Counted from the first letter of the stretch, positions 1-6,733 are shown. The stretch: 8,350 nt of DNA from an uncultured Sutterella sp. (GCA_905206345.1 CAJLGW010000073.1:1-8350), one strand, 5' to 3'. Numbers and translations: made by a program. The notes: generated from the sequence alone by a model not told the origin.

Positions 1-55
1 AAAAGGAGCATTACAAACTCTGACTATTGTCAGGGTTTTTGTAACACCCCCTTTT
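1..55 (-). terminator. Long imperfect hairpin downstream of tRNA-Leu, probable terminator
   Basis: The core pairs TTACAAA-CTCTGAC with GTCAGGG-TTTTTGTAA around a TATT loop, with one T·G pair and a two-base bulge. Outer arms AAAAGG (1-6) and CCTTTT (50-55) pair again, so nearly the whole 55 bases fold. It lies just after the 3' end of the minus-strand tRNA. Read on the minus strand, the fold ends in CTCCTTTT at the window edge, so the U-tract cannot be fully seen. The symmetry would let it work in both directions. It may instead be a processing hairpin or a repeat copy. Confidence 0.5.
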
Positions 56-61
56 GGAATT

Positions 62-146
62 TGGTGCGGCCGATGAGAGTCGAACTCATATGGATTGCTC
101 CGCCACCCCCTCAAGATGGTGCGTCTACCAATTTCGCCACGGCCGC
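62..146 (-). tRNA. leuT(GAG): tRNA-Leu, anticodon GAG
   Basis: The minus strand folds as a class II tRNA of 85 nt including an encoded CCA. The acceptor stem GCGGCCG pairs fully with CGGCCGC, followed by discriminator A and CCA. The D arm contains AATTGGTAGACGC. The anticodon stem CCATC/GGTGG closes the loop TTGAGGG, giving anticodon GAG, which reads CUC and CUU. A variable arm (GGA-GCAA-TCC) and a T arm (ATGAG-TTCGACT-CTCAT) follow. Leu identity rests on the long variable arm, A73 and the anticodon. It lies 50 bases after secG with no clear promoter or terminator between, so it is probably processed from the tpiA-secG transcript. The symbol is descriptive only. Confidence 0.95.
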
Positions 147-196
147 AGATTGTTTTTCTGACCTACCAGAATCACGGCAAATCAGAGAAACGTATT

Positions 197-547
197 TTAG
201 CGCGGAATTTGGCTCGTTTGGGAATTTTCTGTCGGATTCTTTTGATTTGCGTCAATGTTTTGCGTAGTTTCCGTGCTCAAAACACCGCTAGCAGGAGCTT
301 GCTTGGTGAAGGCACCGGAACCCAACGTCAAAGCGATGGTAGAAACAAAGAACAACGTTGCAGCAATAGCCGTAGAACGAGACAAGAAGTTAGCAGAACC
401 AGATGCACCGAAAATGGAGCCAGAAGCACCGCTACCGAAAGCAGCACCGAGGTCGGCACCCTTACCATGTTGCAACAAAACCAAAATGATCACGGCAATC
501 GCGGAGACGATTTGAACCACGATAGCGATAGAGATCAACAACGACAT
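197..547 (-). CDS. secG: Protein-export membrane protein SecG
   Basis: SecG is the small auxiliary subunit of the SecYEG translocon in the inner membrane, where it assists SecA-driven export. The 116-residue product has the family layout: an N-terminal membrane helix (about residues 3-24), the conserved loop QHGKGADLGAAFGSGASGS (about 26-44) with IFGASGSANFLSR after it, and a second helix (about 55-77). A polar Thr/Gln/Asn-rich tail of roughly 35 residues follows; such tails vary in the family. The ATG at 547 has AGGAAAG eight bases upstream. tpiA stops 27 bases before the start, so the two are surely cotranscribed, and tRNA-Leu follows. This tpiA-secG-tRNA-Leu order is common in betaproteobacteria. 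Confidence 0.95.
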   Translation of the reverse strand: MSLLISIAIVVQIVSAIAVIILVLLQHGKGADLGAAFGSGASGSIFGASGSANFLSRSTAIAATLFFVSTIALTLGSGAFTKQAPASGVLSTETTQNIDANQKNPTENSQTSQIPR

Positions 548-574
548 TTTATTTGCTTTCCTTTAGTTAACAAC

Positions 575-1339
575 TTAAGCAGCTTGCACACATTGGCAAA
601 TTGCTAAAAAATCTTCCGCTTTCAACGAAGCACCACCGACGAGTGCGCCGTCAATATCTTTTTGTGCGAAAAGCTCTGCGGCATTTTTGGCTTTAACACT
701 GCCACCGTAGAGGATTCGAACGCGTTGGCTGGCATCTTCATCGACTTGAGCCAAAGCGGCACGCAAAGCTTCGTGAACTTGTTGAGCATCTTCAGCAGAA
801 GCGCTCTTACCGGTACCGATGGCCCAAACAGGTTCGTAGGCTAAGGCACCAGCAACCAACGGCATAATACCGACGGTATCTAACACGGCTTTTAATTGTG
901 CGGTCACCACTTCAATGGTTTGACCTGCTTCTCTTTGTTCGAGTGTTTCGCCAACACAGACAATGGGCATCACACCGTGCATAAAAGCAAGGCGAGTCTT
1001 GTTGGCAACCGTTTCATCCGTTTCGCCAAAAAGCGTACGACGTTCAGAGTGACCCAAAATGACGAGATCACACCCGATGTCCGCTAACATTTCTGCCGAG
1101 ACTTCACCGGTGTAAGCACCACTTTCATACTCAGCGCAGTTTTCTGCCCCAACCATAACGGCACTTTTTGCAAAGCCATCAACAAGTTGCGGTAAATAAA
1201 CGCTAGGAGCACAAACGGCGACATCACAAGCCAAGCGAGTGCCTCCCATGGACGGTAAAGCTTCTTCAATCCATTGATTATTGGTTCGAAGACTCCCGTT
1301 CATTTTCCAGTTTGCCACGACAAAAGGCTTACGATTCAC
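575..1339 (-). CDS. tpiA: Triosephosphate isomerase
   Basis: TpiA interconverts dihydroxyacetone phosphate and glyceraldehyde 3-phosphate in glycolysis and gluconeogenesis; it is a cytosolic TIM-barrel dimer. From the GTG start the product has 254 residues, the usual size. Visible catalytic residues are Asn10 and Lys12 (ANWKMNG), His97 (LGHSER) and Glu169 (YEPVWAIGTGKSAS, which includes the mobile phosphate-gripping loop). Phosphate-binding YGGSV (about 211-215) and GALVGGASL (about 231-239) follow. I chose GTG at 1339 over an in-frame TTG at 1354 because TGAGGA sits eight bases before the GTG, whereas the TTG overlaps that ribosome binding site and would put five odd residues before the conserved NRKPFVVANWK. 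It is first in the unit with secG and tRNA-Leu. Confidence 0.97.
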   Translation of the reverse strand: MNRKPFVVANWKMNGSLRTNNQWIEEALPSMGGTRLACDVAVCAPSVYLPQLVDGFAKSAVMVGAENCAEYESGAYTGEVSAEMLADIGCDLVILGHSERRTLFGETDETVANKTRLAFMHGVMPIVCVGETLEQREAGQTIEVVTAQLKAVLDTVGIMPLVAGALAYEPVWAIGTGKSASAEDAQQVHEALRAALAQVDEDASQRVRILYGGSVKAKNAAELFAQKDIDGALVGGASLKAEDFLAICQCVQAA

Positions 1340-1347
1340 GGTACGAT

Positions 1348-1353
1348 TCCTCA
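1348..1353 (-). promoter_or_regulatory. Ribosome binding site of tpiA
   Basis: TGAGGA on the minus strand, eight bases before the GTG at 1339. It decides the start, because the alternative TTG (1352-1354) lies on top of it. Confidence 0.75.
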
Positions 1354-1374
1354 AAAATAAAGAGAAAGTGCATC

Positions 1375-1403
1375 ATTTTATCGGAAAAACTCCCATAAAA
1401 CAA
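1375..1403 (-). promoter_or_regulatory. Probable sigma70-type promoter of tpiA-secG-tRNA-Leu
   Basis: On the minus strand, TTGTTT (1398-1403) and TAAAAT (1375-1380) are separated by exactly 17 bases. They lie in the 98-base gap between recJ and tpiA. Start of transcription is expected near 1368, giving a leader of about 30 bases. No convincing terminator was seen between recJ and this promoter, so some read-through from recJ is possible. Confidence 0.6.
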
Positions 1404-1437
1404 CGTCTTAATTTCCTCTAGGTCTATCAATCTTGAC

Positions 1438-3132
1438 TTAAGGCTGTGTTTCAATTTGTTCAATGACCAATTGAATGCTTTTGCGTCCCATCCATTCATT
1501 AATTTCCGGTCGATACGCAAGTCGAGCCCGAGAGGGGATTCCCGCCGCTCTTCGGAAGAAAATCCCCGTATAGCGAACACCATCCATTTCCAAAAGAAGT
1601 TTCAGATGTCCGCCTTTTAACAGTGTCTGATTAATAACTTTAAACTCATTGGCAAAAAGAGGAGGTAAAAAACCTTGTCCCCAGATTTGCTCATTGATAT
1701 TTTCAATCAAGTCTAAATTAATTTCGTGCGGAGCAAGCGGTCCATCAACATAAACAACCCGTTCGAATGCTTCTTGATCGGTCATCTCCGTGACGACCTG
1801 TTCAAATACATCGTTAAATTCTTCTAAACGAGTCGCATCAATGGTAAGACCTGCCGCCATGGCGTGTCCGCCAAACTTTTTGATGAGACCTGGAGCTCGT
1901 TTGGTTACGATGTCAAGCATATCTCGTAAATGAACGCCTTCAATCGAACGGCCAGAACCTTTGAGTTCACCCTCACCGGCATCGGCAAATGCAATCGTCG
2001 GTCGATGCTTACTGTCTTTAATGCGGCTAGCGACAAGTCCCACAATTCCTTGATGCCACGTGGGTTCAAAAAGCGTTAACGTATGGCGCTTAGAAACATC
2101 GATTTGATTGAGAAGCAAAGCAGCGTCCCATTGCATATCTTGCTCTAATTCACGACGCTCGCGATTAAAGTTTTCGAGTTTCTGAGCATAATCGTGCGCC
2201 ACTTTTTCATCGTCACTAATTAAGCATTCAATACCCGCCGTCATCAAATCAAGTCGACCGGCAGCGTTAATGCGTGGCGCAATCACGAAGCCAAAATCTT
2301 TCACTTTGGCACAAACGCTTGAGCGCCCCGCCACTTCAAATAAGGCCTTAATCCCGGGATGGGTTCTGCCTGTACGAATTTTGGCCAAACCTTGTTGTAC
2401 GAAAATGCGATTGTTGTGGTCTAACTTGACGACGTCTGCGACAGTTCCTAAGGCAACCAAGTCCACTAATCTATCGAGGCGCGGTTGCGTTTGTGCATCA
2501 AAGTGACCGCGTTTTCTCATTTCGGCCCGAAGCGCCAATAAGACATAGAACATCACGCCGACACCGGCCAAATTTTTGCTCGGAAAGTCGCAGTGAGGCG
2601 CATTCGGATTGACGATACAGTCTGCGTCAGGCAACTCTTTGCCCGGCAAGTGGTGATCGGTGATGATGACACCGATGCCTAATTCACGAGCGCGTTTTAC
2701 ACCTTCAATACTGGCAATGCCGTTATCAACCGTAACGATGAGTTTTGGTTTTTTCTCATGGGCTAAATCTACAATGGCCGGCGTCAGACCGTACCCATAA
2801 ACGAATCGATCGGGTACTAAATAGTCCACTTCGGCCCCCATTGATCTTAGACCACGAACGGCTACGGCGCAGGCCGTTGCGCCATCGCAGTCAAAGTCGG
2901 CGACCACCATAATTTTCTTATGGGTTTCAATTGCATCGGCCAATATGGTGGCAGCATCGTTTGTTCCCATTAAGGTGTTGGGAGGTAACATACCTTTCCA
3001 ATCACCTTTTAAATCTTGACAGGTTTCGATGCCACGGGCTGCAAGCACGCGAGCCAAAGCGGGAGAAAAACCCTCATCGACTAAATTCTGAGCAATGGGG
3101 CAGGCATAATCACGGACAATAAATTGGGTCAT
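1438..3132 (-). CDS. recJ: Single-stranded-DNA-specific 5'-3' exonuclease RecJ
   Basis: RecJ degrades single-stranded DNA 5' to 3' in RecF-pathway recombination, mismatch repair and base-excision repair. The product of 564 residues is close to the usual size. The DHH phosphoesterase motifs are all present: motif I ADFDCDGATA (78-87, Asp79/81/83), motif II TVDNG (Asp136), motif III ITDHHLPG (DHH at 159-161) and motif IV GTVADVVKL (Asp233). PRINAAGR (286-293) follows. The DHHA1-type part has GSGRSIEGVHL (392-402) and GGHAMAAG (421-428), and the C-terminal region of about 110 residues matches the OB-fold part of RecJ. The start ATG overlaps the TGA of the preceding RpfE-like gene as ATGA, which implies translational coupling; only a weak GAG-type ribosome site precedes it. 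All metal ligands are intact, so it should be active. Confidence 0.97.
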   Translation of the reverse strand: MTQFIVRDYACPIAQNLVDEGFSPALARVLAARGIETCQDLKGDWKGMLPPNTLMGTNDAATILADAIETHKKIMVVADFDCDGATACAVAVRGLRSMGAEVDYLVPDRFVYGYGLTPAIVDLAHEKKPKLIVTVDNGIASIEGVKRARELGIGVIITDHHLPGKELPDADCIVNPNAPHCDFPSKNLAGVGVMFYVLLALRAEMRKRGHFDAQTQPRLDRLVDLVALGTVADVVKLDHNNRIFVQQGLAKIRTGRTHPGIKALFEVAGRSSVCAKVKDFGFVIAPRINAAGRLDLMTAGIECLISDDEKVAHDYAQKLENFNRERRELEQDMQWDAALLLNQIDVSKRHTLTLFEPTWHQGIVGLVASRIKDSKHRPTIAFADAGEGELKGSGRSIEGVHLRDMLDIVTKRAPGLIKKFGGHAMAAGLTIDATRLEEFNDVFEQVVTEMTDQEAFERVVYVDGPLAPHEINLDLIENINEQIWGQGFLPPLFANEFKVINQTLLKGGHLKLLLEMDGVRYTGIFFRRAAGIPSRARLAYRPEINEWMGRKSIQLVIEQIETQP

Positions 3133-4196
3133 GATGCTTGCTCACTCAAAAGGGTGTTAAGGTCTAAGGGCTTTTTCTTTTTGAATCGGGCAAGTAACCC
3201 TTTGGCTACGCCCAAATCCACACTGATGGTATGCGTGTCAAGGGCACCGCTAGCGACAATGACCAACTTTTGACAACGTCGTTTTTGAGCCAGTTTTGTT
3301 AAGTGCTCCAATTGGTTTAAAACGTTCGGAAGTTCATTTTTCCACCGTTCCCAATCTTGAGCACGATAAGCATCATAAAGCCCGTCAAGTACGGCTAATA
3401 AGTCGCCTTCGGGGCAGTCTGGCCATTCATTCTTAACAGGTGTTGTTCTGAAATTGAGTAAGCCTGCGTTTTGAGCCCATCCCCAAACAAAGGAGTCATT
3501 ACTCATAACACCTCGAAGCGTTGATGCCTTAAAGAGGTGACGACGAGAGCCACCATCGGGCCAAAAACCATCAATCGTGTCTTCGCCTTTCTCGCGGCGC
3601 AATTGGTTAACGGAACTCTCTTTGAGAATGTGCGCTAATTGTTGACGCAATTGGATAAAGTCTTCAATGCCCTCGCCATCATAGGCATCAGGGGTCAAGG
3701 GTTGATGATTTTGAGCGTACCAAGGGCGAACGGCAACATTCCAATCGTCTTTGCGGGTAAGGTACCACCGACCTTCCCACTGTTGGAGTTGAAAGCCGAA
3801 TTGACGCACGCATGCCAGGACTTTATCGTGAAGCGCATCGCGTTCTTCACCATTGAGGTCTCTTTTAGGAGTGACAGTAACAACTTGACCGTTGTCTTCA
3901 ATTTCGTGAGTACTCCATAAGCGCCATGTTTGCGTGCTCATGGTGGGGCCGCCATCGGCCTCCCATTCAAAAGCTGCGGTCTCAGGAATACCGGAGGATT
4001 TACAAATGACTTGCCAGAGCCAAACAAGATGCGTGGCACCGGAAAGCAGGGGATGCTTAATGAGGGTTTGCTCAAGCACTTCTTCAGCGCCTTCACCCAA
4101 ATGAAGCAACGTAGAAAAATCAATCGTGTCCACCATCTCGGCGAGTTTGCCATTGGGCAATCTCAAGCCGGGAATCAAAAAATAAACTGCACTCAT
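3129..4196 (-). CDS. RpfE-like conserved protein (COG4255) of unknown function
   Basis: This resembles the protein encoded just before recJ in many beta- and gammaproteobacteria, called RpfE in the Xanthomonas rpf region and sometimes mislabelled phosphoglycerate mutase. Its biochemical role is not established. The 355-residue product starts with a hydrophobic stretch (SAVYFLIPGLRLP) that looks like a buried beta strand rather than a signal peptide. The middle is rich in Trp, with a segment QFGFQLQQWEGRWYLT near 133-148. Around residues 198-216 comes NQLRREKGEDTIDGFWPDGG, corresponding to the family's more usual asparagine-Trp-Gly-rich motif but diverged here. ATG at 4196 is preferred over an upstream in-frame TTG (4214), which lacks a ribosome site; GAGA stands before the ATG. 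It overlaps recJ by four bases. Family assignment rests on context and general resemblance. Confidence 0.6.
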   Translation of the reverse strand: MSAVYFLIPGLRLPNGKLAEMVDTIDFSTLLHLGEGAEEVLEQTLIKHPLLSGATHLVWLWQVICKSSGIPETAAFEWEADGGPTMSTQTWRLWSTHEIEDNGQVVTVTPKRDLNGEERDALHDKVLACVRQFGFQLQQWEGRWYLTRKDDWNVAVRPWYAQNHQPLTPDAYDGEGIEDFIQLRQQLAHILKESSVNQLRREKGEDTIDGFWPDGGSRRHLFKASTLRGVMSNDSFVWGWAQNAGLLNFRTTPVKNEWPDCPEGDLLAVLDGLYDAYRAQDWERWKNELPNVLNQLEHLTKLAQKRRCQKLVIVASGALDTHTISVDLGVAKGLLARFKKKKPLDLNTLLSEQAS

Positions 4197-4265
4197 CAAA
4201 AATCTCAATACCAATGAATTTCAGACAATACATTGATATTTTCTCACTCGTTAAAACTGTCAAAC

Positions 4266-4274
4266 ATTATAGCA
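4266..4274 (-). promoter_or_regulatory. Extended -10 promoter of the rpfE-like/recJ unit
   Basis: The minus strand reads TGCTATAAT, a perfect TGnTATAAT extended -10 element. The expected -35 position (about 4289-4294) has only TTCGGT. Transcription would start near 4259, giving a leader of about 60 bases to the ATG at 4196. Confidence 0.6.
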
Positions 4275-4330
4275 ATTGCACCTCTTAGACCGAACCAATA
4301 CAAACACAATTTTGCTTCGCCAGCACGATG

Positions 4331-4354
4331 AGAAGCGAGTACACTTTCGCTTCT
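4331..4354 (+). promoter_or_regulatory. Inverted repeat in the leader of the CDF transporter gene
   Basis: AGAAGCGA (4331-4338) and TCGCTTCT (4347-4354) form a perfect 8-bp inverted repeat with an 8-base loop. It ends four bases before the ribosome binding site. It could be an mRNA hairpin affecting translation or an operator for a regulator; the sequence alone does not tell which. No good promoter was recognised upstream; TTGCAC-17-TACAAA at about 4276-4304 is a weak candidate. Confidence 0.45.
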
Positions 4355-4357
4355 ATG

Positions 4358-4366
4358 AGAGGAAAG
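4358..4366 (+). promoter_or_regulatory. Ribosome binding site of the CDF transporter gene
   Basis: AGAGGAAAG, with AGGA six bases before the ATG at 4370. It decides the start against in-frame ATGs at 4328 and 4355, which lack such a site; the first would also translate through the inverted repeat. Confidence 0.75.
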
Positions 4367-4369
4367 AAG

Positions 4370-5371
4370 ATGTTAAGAGAAACACAAAAAATACTTTCAA
4401 GTCATGGAACAGGCGATAGCCTCAGTAACCACGCAGCTCAACAAGTTAAAACCAGTGTTTTGGGTTTTGCTGTTGTATTGACGTTGGGCTTTTCTGCCGT
4501 TGAATTGGTGGGTGGCTTATTTAGTAACTCCTTGGCTTTGATTGGGGATGCCGGTCATATGGCCACCGACTCCGCTAGCCTTTTATTTGCATTGATTGCC
4601 AATTGGATTGCCAGAGAAGGGGCCGACAAACACCACTCTTTTGGTCACGCGCGTATTGAAGTCTTGGCTGCGTTTATTAATGCCTTGACGATGTTGCTTG
4701 TTATCGGGTGGATTTGCTACGAAGCTATCGAACGTTTAGCCAATCCGAGTGAAGTCTCGGGCGGAAGCGTGATGATCATTGCCAGCATCGGTTTGATCGT
4801 TAATGTTTTAGTGGCTTGGTCTTTGTCTCGCGATAAGAAAAACGTCAACACCCGTGCAGCCTTGGTTCACGTCTTGGGTGACTTGTTGGGTTCTGTTGCG
4901 GCTTTAGCTTCTGGTGTAGTGATTTACTTGGGTGGTCCCAGTATTGTTGACCCGATTTTGTCGCTTTTGATCAGTCTCTTATTAATTCATGCCGTTTGGG
5001 GAGTGCTCAAGGAAACAACGCCGATTCTGTTAGACGGTGTGCCGGAAGGTGTGGAGTACGAAGATGTTGGTCAAGCGATTTTAGCCATTGACGGTGTGGT
5101 GAGCGTGCATGATTTGCATGTCTGGAGCATGAGTCCGGGTTACTCTGCAATTTGTGCTCACGTTCGTATTGAATCGCATCGTTGTTGGCCACTGATTTTG
5201 GATGCTATCCGTCATAATGTGAAGGAGCGTTTTGATATTGACCATGTTACGTTGCAGCCAGAGTGGAACTTTGAAGAAAAGCATGAAGGTTGCGGTTGTC
5301 AACACGATCAAAAAGAGGAAAAAGACTGTCTTTGTAAGAAGCTTTCGGAAAAAGCTAAACAGGCTCAATAA
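4370..5371 (+). CDS. Cation diffusion facilitator, zinc-type (CzcD/ZitB-like)
   Basis: CDF proteins are inner-membrane antiporters that export Zn2+ (often also Cd2+ or Co2+) in exchange for protons. The 333-residue product has about six membrane helices between residues 28 and 212. The transport-site pairs are HxxxD in helix 2 (His63, Asp67 in IGDAGHMATDSASLL) and HxxxD in helix 5 (His167, Asp171 in HVLGDLLGS); this HD-HD set is typical of zinc transporters. KHHSFGHARIEVLAAF (87-102) is the conserved loop into helix 3. The cytoplasmic domain (about 213-297) carries DGVVSVHDLHVWSMSPG. The tail (about 301-333) is unusual: His305, Cys308, Cys310, His312, Cys320 and Cys322 amid Lys/Glu. It is a single-gene unit divergent from rpfE-like/recJ. 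Substrate is inferred from motifs only. Confidence 0.92.
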   Translation: MLRETQKILSSHGTGDSLSNHAAQQVKTSVLGFAVVLTLGFSAVELVGGLFSNSLALIGDAGHMATDSASLLFALIANWIAREGADKHHSFGHARIEVLAAFINALTMLLVIGWICYEAIERLANPSEVSGGSVMIIASIGLIVNVLVAWSLSRDKKNVNTRAALVHVLGDLLGSVAALASGVVIYLGGPSIVDPILSLLISLLLIHAVWGVLKETTPILLDGVPEGVEYEDVGQAILAIDGVVSVHDLHVWSMSPGYSAICAHVRIESHRCWPLILDAIRHNVKERFDIDHVTLQPEWNFEEKHEGCGCQHDQKEEKDCLCKKLSEKAKQAQ

Positions 5372-5393
5372 CGCCTATCGAAAATCAAACGAG

Positions 5394-5417
5394 AACGCCG
5401 CAAAATGCGGCGTTTTT
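5394..5417 (+). terminator. Rho-independent terminator after the CDF gene
   Basis: ACGCCGCA and TGCGGCGT form a perfect 8-bp GC-rich stem with an AAA loop, extended by an A-T pair and followed by TTTTT and then C. It begins 22 bases after the CDF stop codon and ends just before the convergent rtcB stop at 5423. The minus strand has a poorer T-run (TTCTCGTTTGATTTT) but the hairpin may also stop rtcB transcripts. Confidence 0.88.
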
Positions 5418-5422
5418 CGTAA

Positions 5423-6619
5423 CTAGCCCTTAATGCAAAGTACTTGTTTGAGCGTGTGCTGGATTTCGGTTAAATCTTTTTGATTTTCAATCACGCTTTC
5501 AATGGGTTTATAAGCGCCTGGGATTTCATCGAGAACGCCTTTGTCATGACGGCAGATCACGCCACTTGTTTGATCGATGAGATCTTCAAGGCTAAAAGCT
5601 TTTCTTGCTTGCGTGCGACTTAATTTGCGACCGGCGCCGTGGGAAGAGCTCATAAAGGACTCGGGGTTACCTAAACCTTTCACTAAGAATGAAGCCGTCC
5701 CCATACTTCCCGGAATAATGCCCATTTCGCCTTTTTGAGCACGAATGGCGCCTTTGCGAGTCACCCAAACCGATTCGCCAAAGTGCGTTTCTTTTTCGAC
5801 GTAATTGTGGTGGCAGTTAATGACTTCGCCTTCTAACGCAATGCCGGGCCAAACATCGGTAAGGGATTTAATGACATCGGCAAGGATTTCTTCTCGATTA
5901 ACCATGGCATAGCGTTGCGCCCAAGTGGTGGCCAACATGTAGTTATCAAATAGTTCGGTACCTTCTTCAAAACTGGCTAAATTCGAGTCAACGAGTTCTT
6001 CTCCTCTAGCGGCAGACTGGACTTTTGCCTTATTGATGAAGTACGAAGCCATCACATTGCCGGGGCCGCGAGACCCCGTGTGAAGCATGATCCAAAGGTT
6101 GTCGGATTCATCAAGAGAGAGTTCAATGAAGTGGTTGCCGCCACCCAACGTTCCCAATTCGTTGGTCCAATGACGACGTTGCATATCGTCCAATATGGTC
6201 GGTTCTCGCTGAAGGATTTCATCAAGAGCCGGTTGTAACTTACTACAAGCTTCCAAATGTACATTTTTGTCTTTGTGCTGTTGGAACCCCACTGGTGTGC
6301 GGCGAAGAATGGAGCGAAAGGCTTCGCGCAGGGTTGCTTCATCGGTATCCGCTTTCTTGAGATTGGTTCGAACCGCCAACATGCCACAACCGATATCAAC
6401 GCCCACGGCAGCGGGAATAATGGCACCTTTTGTCGCAATGACGCTCCCGATCGTCGCCCCCATGCCAACATGCACGTCAGGCATAGCTGCGACATGGTGA
6501 AAGACAAACGGCAACTTCGCCACATTAGTGAGTTGACGAATGGAACCTGCATCAACATCATCGGTCCAAATTTTGACGGGTACGCCACCTTCTACAAGGA
6601 TTTCTTGTTTGACAGTCAT
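5423..6619 (-). CDS. rtcB: RNA-splicing ligase RtcB
   Basis: RtcB joins RNA 3'-phosphate or 2',3'-cyclic phosphate ends to 5'-OH ends using GTP and Mn2+, repairing or splicing cleaved RNA. The 398-residue product is close to the bacterial form. Visible features are PDVHVGMGATIGSV (47-60), AVGVDIGCGM (71-80) with metal ligands Asp75 and Cys78, TLGGGNHFIEL (157-167) with His163, LHTGSRGPGN (179-188) with His180, CHHNYVEKE (269-277) with His271, PGSMGTASFLVKG (303-315) and SSSHGAGRKLSR (324-335), where His327 is the expected guanylylated residue. All key residues are intact. The ATG has AGGAG six bases upstream. No rtcA, rtcR or archease gene adjoins it; it stands alone, convergent with the CDF gene and separated from the upstream gene by a terminator. 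Confidence 0.97.
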   Translation of the reverse strand: MTVKQEILVEGGVPVKIWTDDVDAGSIRQLTNVAKLPFVFHHVAAMPDVHVGMGATIGSVIATKGAIIPAAVGVDIGCGMLAVRTNLKKADTDEATLREAFRSILRRTPVGFQQHKDKNVHLEACSKLQPALDEILQREPTILDDMQRRHWTNELGTLGGGNHFIELSLDESDNLWIMLHTGSRGPGNVMASYFINKAKVQSAARGEELVDSNLASFEEGTELFDNYMLATTWAQRYAMVNREEILADVIKSLTDVWPGIALEGEVINCHHNYVEKETHFGESVWVTRKGAIRAQKGEMGIIPGSMGTASFLVKGLGNPESFMSSSHGAGRKLSRTQARKAFSLEDLIDQTSGVICRHDKGVLDEIPGAYKPIESVIENQKDLTEIQHTLKQVLCIKG

Positions 6620-6652
6620 TTTTTTCTCCTAATCTCTAGGATACTCTGCCTG

Positions 6653-6681
6653 ATGATACGTCAGTTTCTGACGGATAAGAA
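6653..6681 (-). promoter_or_regulatory. Possible rtcB promoter with palindrome in the spacer
   Basis: On the minus strand TATCAT (6653-6658) is a good -10 hexamer; 17 bases upstream stands TTCTTA (6676-6681), a poor -35. The spacer contains CGTCAG-AAA-CTGACG (6659-6673), a perfect 6-bp palindrome around three bases. The leader to the rtcB ATG would be about 27 bases. The site directly abuts the upstream terminator. I saw no GG/GC pattern of a sigma54 promoter. Confidence 0.4.
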
Positions 6682-6710
6682 AAAGGCCGCTATTTTTAAA
6701 AATAGCAGCC
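6680..6710 (-). terminator. Rho-independent terminator after the UPF0371 gene
   Basis: On the minus strand a 13+13 base inverted repeat GGCTGCTATTTTT/AAAAATAGCGGCC is followed by TTTTT. The single imperfect pair is U·G in the minus-strand RNA but would be C·A in plus-strand RNA, which fits minus-strand use. It lies 24 bases after the UPF0371 stop codon and separates that gene from rtcB. Confidence 0.9.
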
Positions 6711-6733
6711 CTGAATGCGAGTGATCAAAAGTC

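Noticed and set aside
62..146. tRNA-Leu as an attachment site for an integrated element
   Set aside because: No integrase gene or repeated tRNA fragment is seen in the window; the left flank is only a hairpin before the window ends.
95..607. A 170-residue plus-strand reading frame opposite tRNA-Leu and secG
   Set aside because: It runs antisense to a tRNA and to clearly conserved secG, its product is low-complexity and resembles nothing known, and it has no convincing ribosome site.
4328..4369. Longer N-terminus for the CDF transporter from ATG at 4328
   Set aside because: No ribosome site precedes it, it would translate through the inverted repeat, and ATG 4370 has a strong AGAGGA at correct spacing.
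6052..6588. A 178-residue minus-strand frame inside rtcB
   Set aside because: It is a shifted-frame shadow of rtcB, whose own frame is intact with all catalytic residues.
6620..6680. Sigma54 promoter for rtcB, as in E. coli
   Set aside because: No GG and GC pair at the right spacing could be found in the upstream region.
6257..6724. A 155-residue plus-strand frame opposite the start of rtcB, running through the terminator
   Set aside because: It is antisense to conserved rtcB codons and reads through a terminator hairpin; its product has no recognisable features.
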